Source: Pontibacter litorisediminis (GTDB lineage Bacteria; Bacteroidota; Bacteroidia; Cytophagales; Hymenobacteraceae). From it: a DNA stretch of 64,000 bases. The position numbers and the translations under genes were made by a program. Each line of letters starts with the position of its first letter. Positions within the stretch are counted from its first letter, which is position 1. The stretch is taken from positions 682,001 to 746,000 of the forward strand of contig NZ_JARDUA010000001.1 in NCBI RefSeq assembly GCF_029360645.1, read 5' to 3'. Below, piece after piece: positions 1-7,917 of this stretch. The notes under the pieces were generated by a model. It saw only the letters and a program-made list of their open reading frames with translations. It made no database searches and was not told where the DNA came from.

Positions 1-286
1 CCTTAGGTTGAATGTTCACTGTGTCAACCTCACTGTGAAGAGCTGACTTAGAACCTGTAGATAAGCTTAAGCCTCAGGATGGTCATGAAGAGATAAAGAG
101 GTCCCCCCCTGTCATTCTACTGATGTCCCTCACCAGAGCCCCTTTTGCTTTGCCCACGATATGCGGCTTTTTCCACTGAGCCGGCATCTAGGGATGATAC
201 AGAACATGCAAAATCAGCAACAGTAGTTATTACGAACATAAAGCCTTAGATCTGTGTAAACTTAACTGGTAGGTACATACAGGACT
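1..286. other. gene-free left end
   Basis: No convincing coding sequence is seen in these bases. The reverse-strand frame that crosses the region runs antisense through the start of the next gene and has no family character. The stretch probably carries the promoter of the gene at 287, but I could not pick a clear -33/-7 pair. Confidence 0.4.
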
Positions 287-1666
287 ATGAAAGCAACAAA
301 ACCAATCATAATACTTGTACTGCCGCTGCTGTTTGCATGGCCAGCGGCGGCACAGGAACATGAGCACCACCAGCCAAAGCCAGACACAGCTAAAACGCAC
401 ATACAGCACAACGAGATGCCGCAACACCAGGAGCATAGGGACATGCAGCACGAGATGATGCCTATGTCGCATGCATTCTCCCGAAACCTGCCCATGAACC
501 GAAACGGCTCCGGCACCGGCTGGCTTCCAGATGCCTCGCCCATGTACGGCAACATGTTTCATACCGGTGACTGGATGCTCATGCTGCACTACAACCTCTT
601 TTTGCGCTACAACAACCAGGACGTGTTTAAAGATGGGAACCGGGGCGACAGCCAGTTTGACGCGCCTAACTGGGTCATGCTGATGGGCCAGCGCTTTCTG
701 GGCGAGAAGGGGCTGTTCCGCTTCAGCACCATGATTTCGCTGGACCCGCTCACGGTGGGTGGCGAAGGCTATCCCTTGCTGTTCCAGACAGGTGAGACCT
801 TCGAGGATGAGCCGCTCATTGACCGCCAGCACCCACACGACCTTTTCAGCGAGTTATCCATTGGCTATACACACATGCTGTCTGAGGAAGCAGATGTGTT
901 CCTGTACCTGGGCTACCCCGGTGAGCCGGCATTAAGCAATGTTGCGTTTATGCACCGGCCTTCGGCGCTCAACAACCCAGACTCACCGCTCGGCCACCAC
1001 TGGCAGGACGCTACCCACATTTCCTTTGGGGTGGCCACACTTGGCTTCCGCTACCGTAACTGGAAATTGGAGGGCTCCTCCTTCACAGGCCGTGAGCCGG
1101 ACGAGGAACGCTACGACTTTGACAAGCCCCGCTTCGACTCCCGCTCCGCACGCCTGACCTTTAACCCATCTAAAAACTGGAGCCTGCAGGCCTCGCATGC
1201 TTTTGTTAGGAGCCCGGAGGTATCAGAACCAGACGAAGACGTATACCGCACTACTGCTTCCGCACTCTACGGTAAAAAACTCACTGGCAACAACCGCTTC
1301 CTGACAGGTTCCCTGAACTGGGGCTATAACTACGTGGATGAGCACCATAAGGAGCATTCTTTCCTGCTGGAGTCCAACCTCCAGAGCGACAAGTTTGCTG
1401 TATACGGGCGCTATGAATTTGTTCAGAAATCGTCGGAGGAGCTAGGCTTTGAGGAGTACGCGTTCGAGCATGATGAGCTGTTCAATGTGAATGCTTTGAC
1501 AATTGGAGCAAACAGGCAGATCTTGGAAATTGGAACTGTCAATTTTAACCTTGGGGCGCAAGTGAGCGTGTTTAGGACTGAGAATACCCTGCACTCATAC
1601 TACGGTGAACTACCAGTCAGTGCACAGGTGTACCTTCGCGTGTTCCCAGCCGCAATGTTTCCTTAA
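287..1666 (+). CDS. secreted His-rich protein, possible outer-membrane barrel
   Basis: The 459-residue product starts with a clear signal peptide (about residues 1-22, hydrophobic core then AAAQ). It is followed by a segment very rich in His, Met and Gln (about residues 23-65) of the kind that can bind Cu or Zn. The remainder is rich in aromatic and alternating polar/hydrophobic residues with a conserved-looking HPHDLFSEL stretch near residue 185. This is compatible with an outer-membrane beta-barrel, although the last residue is Pro rather than Phe. Similar uncharacterised proteins occur near metal-efflux genes in Bacteroidota, but no efflux gene is visible here. Function unknown; metal-related secretion or binding is inference from composition only. 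Confidence 0.75.
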   Translation: MKATKPIIILVLPLLFAWPAAAQEHEHHQPKPDTAKTHIQHNEMPQHQEHRDMQHEMMPMSHAFSRNLPMNRNGSGTGWLPDASPMYGNMFHTGDWMLMLHYNLFLRYNNQDVFKDGNRGDSQFDAPNWVMLMGQRFLGEKGLFRFSTMISLDPLTVGGEGYPLLFQTGETFEDEPLIDRQHPHDLFSELSIGYTHMLSEEADVFLYLGYPGEPALSNVAFMHRPSALNNPDSPLGHHWQDATHISFGVATLGFRYRNWKLEGSSFTGREPDEERYDFDKPRFDSRSARLTFNPSKNWSLQASHAFVRSPEVSEPDEDVYRTTASALYGKKLTGNNRFLTGSLNWGYNYVDEHHKEHSFLLESNLQSDKFAVYGRYEFVQKSSEELGFEEYAFEHDELFNVNALTIGANRQILEIGTVNFNLGAQVSVFRTENTLHSYYGELPVSAQVYLRVFPAAMFP

Positions 1667-1669
1667 ATA

Positions 1670-1709
1670 AAAAGAGGCGGCTAAGCGAACTTAACCTCCC
1701 TCCTCTTTT
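1670..1709. terminator. weak hairpin between convergent ends
   Basis: An 8-bp inverted repeat (AAAAGAGG at 1670-1677 and CCTCTTTT at 1702-1709) with a long loop lies immediately after the stop of the His-rich protein. The T-rich right arm fits an intrinsic terminator, but the long loop makes it weak. Confidence 0.35.
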
Positions 1710-1717
1710 GCTCATTT

Positions 1718-1909
1718 TTATTTTGTTCCCTCCGGCACCGTGATACCCACCTTATCCCATGATAGCTGTATGACTCCATCCGTATCAGACTCTTCCACAA
1801 CCTCATACTTGAGTCGCTCCTGATGCTGCTTCAGTTCTTCAGGCTTCACCTTCACCCGTAATATATCCTCTTTTACATCGTAGTTATCAGAAGGTGCAGT
1901 TTCCAGTTT
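1718..1909 (-). pseudogene. DUF2911-like C-terminal remnant
   Basis: Read on the reverse strand, 1909 down to 1718 gives about 63 codons ending in TAA, including YDVKEDILRVKVKPEEL and a final W-D-K-V-G-I-T-V-P segment. This resembles the C-terminal end of DUF2911 proteins, which are usually about 170-280 residues and secreted. A TAG stop sits in frame immediately upstream at 1910-1912, and no start codon lies between it and the domain. The N-terminal two thirds and signal peptide are therefore missing. I read it as a decayed gene; the family match is from memory of the motif and should be searched. Confidence 0.5.
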
Positions 1910-1919
1910 CTATTGATGA

Positions 1920-2257
1920 TTAACGTCTACTCGGCGCATCAGCGCCACTTCAAGGCGTGCGCTTTACTCGTGAAGTTTGGATTAGATAAGCTGCATGCTC
2001 ACTCCCCAACACCTGCCCTTGCACCAGCACAGCCCTCTCCTCAAGTGCGGGCTGCTACTGACTAGCCGTACCCCCTTCTCCGGGCAGGTGCGCTTTAGCC
2101 TCATGGCCATCTGGTAAATTTGGGCGCTGCCGACTCGCTCACCTCATCAACGGCCCTGCTGGAGTTTAAGTGCCGGTTTAAGCGGAGAGACAGGACTTGG
2201 CCATGTAGCACCTCTTCAGGGCAAACAACAGGAGTATTTCCCTCTCCCAATCAATAG
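1920..2257. other. gene-free stretch
   Basis: No frame reads as a protein I recognise and no RNA gene is evident. Because it abuts the DUF2911-like remnant, it may be further decayed sequence from the same locus. Confidence 0.4.
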
Positions 2258-2289
2258 AGGAGCCGCTCCAGCTTGCTGAAGCGGCTCCT
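2258..2289. terminator. hairpin downstream of sugar dehydrogenase
   Basis: Perfect 10-bp arms AGGAGCCGCT (2258-2267) and AGCGGCTCCT (2280-2289) with a 12-nt loop. It lies about 70 bp beyond the stop of the reverse-strand gene ending at 2358. The T-tract is poor on both strands, so termination is likely rather than certain. Confidence 0.55.
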
Positions 2290-2357
2290 TTACCGCAAAC
2301 GGTGTTCTTAGCATTGACAGATCCTGCACAGGATACAGGAAGCATCACAATCAGCTC

Positions 2358-3806
2358 TTACTCTTCGCTGAAGCCCTTTACTTTCGAAACCATCTTGTAC
2401 ACTTTACCGGTGTTGCCGCTTGGGCCGAGTATTTCGGAGGTCGTCACGTACATTTCCCCGTAGAGATCCTGTCCGAAGCCTTTCACGTACTGCTCAAGCC
2501 CCTCCGGGAAGCTCTCCAACTCCACCATTTCATAGTTCCACAGGCCTTGCCCGGCAGGGCACGCCATGTAGATCTCTCCCTCTGCCTCTTCGTCCTCAGC
2601 AGAGAAGTTGCCGAAAATATACTTGCCCTGCAGGCCCGGGATATCATTGCCGCGGTACACATACCCACCCACGATCACCAGGAAATGACCACCGTTGGGG
2701 TTTGAGTAGTTCTTTGCCTCTATGACAGGGTCGATGAGCTTGTTGCCGTACACGTCTGTATCCGGGCAGGAGGAGAGCACGTTCAGCGGATCGGAGGCAT
2801 CGAAGCAATGTGTTCCTTCTTTCACATTCCAGCCGTAGTTGCCCCCCTTCTCCACGATGCTAATCTCCTCCCAGAGATTCTGCCCTGCGTCACCGGCATA
2901 AAGCTTTCTGGAGCCGCTCATGTCAAACGAGAAGCGGTAAGGGTTCCTGAAGCCGTAGGCGTAGATCTCGTCCAGGCGCGGGTCATCCGCACCGGCGAAA
3001 GGATTGTCCGAAGGGATACCGTAAGGGCTGCCGCTGTTCACGTCGATCCGCAGGATGTTGCCCAGCAGGTTTTCCTCTACGTCTTGGCCGTTGCCCCCCT
3101 CATTCACCTCGTACCAGTCCTCTACGTGGCCTGGCCCCACGTCATTGGCTCCCCCGCCGTCCCCGATGGAAATGTAAAGATAGCCGTCAGGCCCGAAGGC
3201 CAGTGTTCCGCCCTCGTGGTTGCTTTGCGGTTGGTCTACCTCTAGGATTACTCTCTCGGAGCCCATGTCTGCCTTTGTAGGATCCGAGGAAACCATGAAC
3301 TCCGAAATGCGGCTGATGTTGTTCCAGGAGGCGTCCGGGGTAGGGCCGCCGCCGCGCGGAGGAGCCGTATAGTAGACAAAGAACCGACCGTTGGACGCGT
3401 AGTTGGGGTGAAAAGCCAGGCCTAGCAGGCCACGCTCATCGTATGCCTCGTTCAGGTCCACAATCTTGCTGCTCACGTCCAGAAAAGGTTGCGCCAGCTT
3501 ATTGCCATACTTATCCAGGACCCACACTTTACCGATCTGGTCAATCACAAACAGCATCTTGCTGTCATCAGGGGCCGGCACAACCCCAATAGGGGATACC
3601 ATTCCATCTGCCAACAGCTCCAGGTCCACCGACCTCGGGAGTAAAAAGGGCTCGTCCGGATCGCAGCTTTGCTGCGCAATACCTGCGCAGAACAGCAGCG
3701 CAACGGTAAGGATTGACAGGAGGCCTTTACGGCCTTTGTTATGCTTCCGGCCCGAGAGAAACCTCCCAAGCAGGAATTTTCTGACTTTGTAAGTTTGCCT
3801 TTTCAT
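2358..3806 (-). CDS. PQQ-dependent sugar dehydrogenase (GSDH family) lipoprotein
   Basis: This 482-residue product belongs to the glucose/sorbosone dehydrogenase beta-propeller family, periplasmic quinoproteins that oxidise aldose sugars. Visible family landmarks in order are GLLGLAFHPNY (about 130), FGPDGYLYISIGDGGGAND (about 205), AYGFRNPYRFSFD (about 282) and QNLWEEISIVEKGGNYGW (about 308). After a basic N-terminus, a hydrophobic stretch ends in AQQSC (Cys near residue 48), which looks like a lipoprotein cleavage site, so it is probably lipid-anchored. The N-terminal extension before the hydrophobic region is long, and an internal start nearer the hydrophobic stretch is possible. It appears monocistronic. 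Substrate cannot be read from sequence. Confidence 0.88.
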   Translation of the reverse strand: MKRQTYKVRKFLLGRFLSGRKHNKGRKGLLSILTVALLFCAGIAQQSCDPDEPFLLPRSVDLELLADGMVSPIGVVPAPDDSKMLFVIDQIGKVWVLDKYGNKLAQPFLDVSSKIVDLNEAYDERGLLGLAFHPNYASNGRFFVYYTAPPRGGGPTPDASWNNISRISEFMVSSDPTKADMGSERVILEVDQPQSNHEGGTLAFGPDGYLYISIGDGGGANDVGPGHVEDWYEVNEGGNGQDVEENLLGNILRIDVNSGSPYGIPSDNPFAGADDPRLDEIYAYGFRNPYRFSFDMSGSRKLYAGDAGQNLWEEISIVEKGGNYGWNVKEGTHCFDASDPLNVLSSCPDTDVYGNKLIDPVIEAKNYSNPNGGHFLVIVGGYVYRGNDIPGLQGKYIFGNFSAEDEEAEGEIYMACPAGQGLWNYEMVELESFPEGLEQYVKGFGQDLYGEMYVTTSEILGPSGNTGKVYKMVSKVKGFSEE

Positions 3807-4487
3807 AGTACTACTAACTAATAAATGGTGAGAAATAGAAAAACATCAACTGACAAGCTCCCTTGGATGACAGGAACTCATTGCGGGGACAATAGACGTT
3901 TGGAGAGGTAGTAAAAAGTGCGAAGCGCACGCGTTAAGGAAGCGACACTTATTGTATTTCAAACAAAAAACTTACTTTAATTTATACGGTCTATCTATCA
4001 GATCGTCTCAACTAAGACTAAAATTATACTAACCTTCACCTTGTTTGCAGTGTCAGTGGCACCGGCTGCTATGAGTGCGGCTTAGGTCAGAGGCCGTCAG
4101 ACAGCACGAGGAAAAGGTACCAGAGCTAGACCGCGCGACACACTGCGAAATGGATAGCCAAGGCAACACACCTTGAATTGCACACATTAACCTACTATAG
4201 TCAGTTAATACAATATAACATAGAAAAAATGTAGCCACTGCGGCCGATGTTCTCCATAGGCCCTGTAGACTGCTTTAAGCATCGCCAAAGCTTTATACTT
4301 CTTAAGCCGCACCATTACCTGTACTGTGGCTTTTGTTATGGGTGACAAATATTTTCTAGCCTGGGATAACGCTGTTCAACTGTGGGAATGACTGTTATCT
4401 GAAGTATAACTTTGCGTATGTTATAAAGGCTGTTCAAACCTTGAATGTGGCTGCATATTTCCATTATGCGTAACCCTATAGTATAGA
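3807..4487. other. gene-free stretch of about 680 bp
   Basis: No coding frame with recognisable content and no tRNA-like cloverleaf was found. The only structured signal I can support is the promoter-like box near 4407. A 61-codon reverse frame at 4053-4238 has no family features and is not called. Confidence 0.4.
4407..4414 (+). promoter_or_regulatory. possible -7 box (TAACTTTG)
   Basis: TAACTTTG followed by C matches the Bacteroidota -7 consensus TAnnTTTG and lies about 75 bp upstream of the FMN reductase start. No clear TTTG/TTG -33 element is present at the usual distance, so this is tentative. Confidence 0.35.
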
Positions 4488-5177
4488 TTGATTATGCTTA
4501 GAGCAAAAAATAGGATGGGAAAGCAGCAAAATGACACGAAACATGGGCAAACAAGCTTTTTGGTCTTTTCGGCATCTCTCCGGAACGGGTCTCTCAACAC
4601 AAAACTGGCAAAACTGGCGGCACAGGTTATTCAGGAGCATGGCGGCACCGTTGACTTCGCCAACATGGAAGAGTTTGACTGCCCGACCTTCAACCAGGAC
4701 CTGGAAATAGACAGTTTTCATCCGGATGGTGCCGAAGAATTCCGGAAACGCATACTAGCTAACGACGCCTTCATCATCTCCTCGCCAGAATATAACGGCT
4801 CCATGCCCGGCTTTTTGAAGAATGTGATCGACTGGACATCCCGTTTCCGCCCGCAACCTTTCCACCAGCACCATGCTTTGCTCATGTCCGCCTCCCCGTC
4901 TATGGCCGGTGGCAACCGGGGGCTTTGGGCTTTGCGGGTTCCTTTGGAACATCTTGGTACCAGGGTATACCCGGACATGTTCTCCCTGGCGACGGCCCAC
5001 GAAGCTTTTGACCAGGATGGTAGTCTGAAAGATAAAACATTGGCCAAGAGGTTTGAAGATAACTTAGTTGCCTTTATGAATCTGGTGGAAGCATCCAAGC
5101 ACTACCCGTGCATCAAAAAGGCTTGGGTAGAGTTTTTGGGAGAGAAGCCTGCAAGGGAAACAGAACGGGTGGAGTAA
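4488..5177 (+). CDS. NADPH-dependent FMN reductase family protein
   Basis: The product (229 residues from this start; Met10, MGKQQND, is an alternative) has the flavodoxin-like fold of NADPH:FMN/quinone reductases. The phosphate-binding S-x-R-x-x-S segment (SASLRNGS, about residues 30-37) and the flavin-contacting SPEYNGSMPGFLKNVIDW (about 98-115) are both visible, and the length is ordinary for the family. Members reduce free FMN or quinones in the cytoplasm. SsuE-type members feed flavin-dependent desulfonating enzymes, which is of interest because a sulfatase and sulfate permease follow. No desulfonating monooxygenase is in the window, so that link is speculation. Confidence 0.85.
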   Translation: MIMLRAKNRMGKQQNDTKHGQTSFLVFSASLRNGSLNTKLAKLAAQVIQEHGGTVDFANMEEFDCPTFNQDLEIDSFHPDGAEEFRKRILANDAFIISSPEYNGSMPGFLKNVIDWTSRFRPQPFHQHHALLMSASPSMAGGNRGLWALRVPLEHLGTRVYPDMFSLATAHEAFDQDGSLKDKTLAKRFEDNLVAFMNLVEASKHYPCIKKAWVEFLGEKPARETERVE

Positions 5178-5268
5178 GCAACGTGTAAAACAAGGGCGTT
5201 TGTACAGCTGCTGTGCGATGATGCATAAGGTATGAAAGAAGCAAGCGTGTAATCAAAAGCAAAATTGT

Positions 5269-6969
5269 ATGAGTGATCAACGGCAACCGAACTTCCTGCT
5301 CATTGTAGTAGACGATATGGGATACTCCGATAGCCAACCTTTCGGCGGAGAGATCAGCACCCCTAACCTGCAGCAGCTAGCGGAAAACGGTGCCTGCTTC
5401 CGGCACTTTCATACCTCTGCCCTCTGCGCCCCTACTCGGGCTATGCTACTTTCGGGCTGCGATAACCACCATGCCGGGCTGGGTAACATGCCTACGGCGC
5501 ATGCCACCAACCAATACATGCAGCCCGGTTACGAGGGTTACCTGAACCGCGATATTCTCACTCTTCCTGAAATTTTAAAAGAAGCAGGCTACCATACCTA
5601 CATGGCTGGGAAATGGCACCTGGGGGAACTGGAAGGGTATCGGCCGCACGTCCGTGGCTTTGAACGGACCTTTACGTTTCTGGGCGGCGGGGTCAGCCAT
5701 TTTCAAGACCAGCGGGCTTTAAGCGAATTCGAGCAGCCGCACACGGAGTATTCTGAAGACGGCGAAACAGTAGGTGAACTGCCTCCTGATTTCTATTCAT
5801 CAGACTTTTATACCGATAAAATGATGCAATACTTATCGGAGCAGCGTGATGAGAAACCCTTTTTTGCCTACCTGGCATTTACCGCCCCACACGACCCGCT
5901 GCAGGTGCCCGATGCATGGCTGGATAAGTATAAAGGTACCTACGATGGCGGCTACGATTCCATACGTGAACAGCGCCTGAAGCGGATGAAGGAACTGGGG
6001 CTCGTGCCACATGAGCTAACCCCAAACGAAGGCAGCGGAAAATTCAGGAAGTGGGACGAACTCACAGTGGAAGAGCGAAGAAAAGAGATTCGCACGATGG
6101 AAATATACGCCGCCATGATCGAAAACCTGGATTGGAACCTCGGGCGGCTGTTTGACAGGCTGAAGGAACAGGGCAAGTTCGACGACACCATCATCTTCTT
6201 TCTTTCTGACAACGGTGCCAATCCCAAAGAACCGTACTTTTATGCACCCAACACCAAAGAGTCGATTGCAGAGGAGTATAACAACAGCCTGGAGAATTAC
6301 GGCAGGATAAATTCCTTTATTTCTATCGGCGGTGCCTGGGCGGAAGTAGCCAACACGCCCCTGTCATACTTCAAGCTGACCACCTACGAAGGTGGCACGC
6401 AAACCCCGCTCATTGTCTCGGGCAGGCGGATGCACAAACGCGGCGTGGTAACAAACGAGTTGCTGCATGTAACCGACTTACTACCCACCATTTTAGATTA
6501 TGCCAATGTCAGTTACCCAGATACAGATAAAAACCTAAAGCCTCTCTATGGTACTTCTCTCAAGCCATGCCTGCAGGAAGAAACAAAACAGCCTGTGCGG
6601 AATAAGTTTGATGTGCTGGGGTTTGAGATAACAGAGTGCAAGGCCATACTCAAGGGAGACTGGAAACTGATCTTCATGCCCCCACCCTATGGCAAAGGCG
6701 ATGAATGGCATTTGTACAACCTGAAGGAGGACATCAAAGAAGAAAACAATCTGGCCAGCCAGTTTCCTGAGAAGTATGATGAACTGAAAGCAGACTGGAA
6801 TGCCTATGCCTTGTCGGTCGGGTACATTGAGGCAAATGAGGAAAGAGCGGTAGAGAAACTGGGTTATGAAGAGTTTTACCGTTTTGATCCGAAGCACCGC
6901 ATGGAAAATAACGTGAAGGCGGAAGGTGCAATGTCAAAGGATACTTCGCCCACGGATCTGGGCGATTAA
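5269..6969 (+). CDS. AtsA-like cytosolic (alkyl/aryl) sulfatase
   Basis: A 566-residue type I sulfatase that hydrolyses sulfate esters to free sulfate. The formylglycine signature C-x-P-x-R is intact (C53-A-P-T-R57), the metal-binding Asp pair is at 15-16 (VVDDMGYSD), and the AGKWHLG and DNGA segments are present. The overall sequence order (FGGEI-TPNL, PGYEG-LN, RGFER, YDNSLEN-like segments) strongly recalls Pseudomonas aeruginosa AtsA. Like AtsA it has no signal peptide, so it probably acts in the cytoplasm on imported esters. It needs a formylglycine-generating enzyme or anSME, which is not in this window. It is followed 12 bp later by a BASS transporter and then a SulP permease, suggesting one operon. 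Confidence 0.93.
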   Translation: MSDQRQPNFLLIVVDDMGYSDSQPFGGEISTPNLQQLAENGACFRHFHTSALCAPTRAMLLSGCDNHHAGLGNMPTAHATNQYMQPGYEGYLNRDILTLPEILKEAGYHTYMAGKWHLGELEGYRPHVRGFERTFTFLGGGVSHFQDQRALSEFEQPHTEYSEDGETVGELPPDFYSSDFYTDKMMQYLSEQRDEKPFFAYLAFTAPHDPLQVPDAWLDKYKGTYDGGYDSIREQRLKRMKELGLVPHELTPNEGSGKFRKWDELTVEERRKEIRTMEIYAAMIENLDWNLGRLFDRLKEQGKFDDTIIFFLSDNGANPKEPYFYAPNTKESIAEEYNNSLENYGRINSFISIGGAWAEVANTPLSYFKLTTYEGGTQTPLIVSGRRMHKRGVVTNELLHVTDLLPTILDYANVSYPDTDKNLKPLYGTSLKPCLQEETKQPVRNKFDVLGFEITECKAILKGDWKLIFMPPPYGKGDEWHLYNLKEDIKEENNLASQFPEKYDELKADWNAYALSVGYIEANEERAVEKLGYEEFYRFDPKHRMENNVKAEGAMSKDTSPTDLGD

Positions 6970-6981
6970 CCATAGCGCACC

Positions 6982-7860
6982 ATGTTTGAGATCATGATTA
7001 AAATATCGGGCATCGTCCTGCCAATTTTCGTTTTCCTGACCATGCTAAACGTCGGTCTCACACAAAAGCTACAAGACATTGTAGCCTATCTGAAAGACAA
7101 AGGGTTCGGCCTGCGCATGCTACTAGCTAATTTTATACTGGCGCCGTTACTCATGTGGCTGATGCTGCAACTCTTTCCCATTGACCCTTACCTCCACGTT
7201 GGCTTAGCCATCTTCAGCATCTGCGCGGGTGCGCCTTTCCTGATAAAACTCACGCAACTATCAGAGCATGACCTGGCCCTTGGCGCCAGTACCATGATCA
7301 AATTGGTGCTGGCTACCATCGTTATCGTTCCGCTGGTATTGCCCCAGATTGTGCCACAGGTCGAAATCGATGGCGGGCAAATTGCCTGGACGCTGGTGAA
7401 ACAGTTGATATTACCCATTGTGCTGGGGCTGTTGCTTGCCAAGGTGTTGCCTAAACTCGCAAGCTTAGTGCAGCCGTGGGTAGCCAGAATCGGTAACTGG
7501 GCACTCTATATCATGCTAATTTCTACACTGGTGGGCTACTTCCCTGAATCTAAAAACATACTTGGGGAAGGTGCTATCCTCATTAGTGCCGTGTTTATTT
7601 TAGGTGCCTTTGGCATTGGATATCTCCTGGGAGGCCGTAATGATGAAGATCACCTGCAGGACATAGGGGCATTGGGAACGGCACAGCGGAATACGGCCGC
7701 CAGCATGATCATTGCTGCTCAAAATTTTTATGATCACCCGGAAGTGTTGGTAATCATTACCATTGCCAGCACCTTAGGAATTGCCATGTTGTTAGGTATT
7801 GCTAAATTCTTATCGAAGGATAATAAAGTGAATATTTACTCCTACAGACAAACACCTTAA
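6982..7860 (+). CDS. bile acid:sodium symporter family (BASS/SBF) transporter
   Basis: A 292-residue integral membrane protein with about nine hydrophobic segments and the SBF-like pattern (ILPIFVFLTMLNVGLT at the N-terminus, SICAGAPFLIKLTQLS around 75-90, and a late LGTAQRNTAASMIIAAQNF segment near 230 typical of the second crossover helix). BASS transporters import organic anions with sodium; animal SLC10 members carry bile acids and sulfated steroids. The gene starts 12 bp after the sulfatase stop, so co-transcription is likely. An inferred job is uptake of the sulfate ester hydrolysed by its neighbour. The arsenite-exporter branch of this superfamily is less likely given the context. Confidence 0.85.
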   Translation: MFEIMIKISGIVLPIFVFLTMLNVGLTQKLQDIVAYLKDKGFGLRMLLANFILAPLLMWLMLQLFPIDPYLHVGLAIFSICAGAPFLIKLTQLSEHDLALGASTMIKLVLATIVIVPLVLPQIVPQVEIDGGQIAWTLVKQLILPIVLGLLLAKVLPKLASLVQPWVARIGNWALYIMLISTLVGYFPESKNILGEGAILISAVFILGAFGIGYLLGGRNDEDHLQDIGALGTAQRNTAASMIIAAQNFYDHPEVLVIITIASTLGIAMLLGIAKFLSKDNKVNIYSYRQTP

Positions 7861-7917
7861 CCGAATATCCGATTGGTTTTATCATGCATGAAAATAGTGA
7901 GTTACTGTTGGTAAGCA

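Noticed and set aside
230..838. 202-codon reverse frame over the His-rich gene
   Set aside because: Antisense shadow of a gene with signal peptide; His codons create a Val-rich/His-rich antisense frame without family features.
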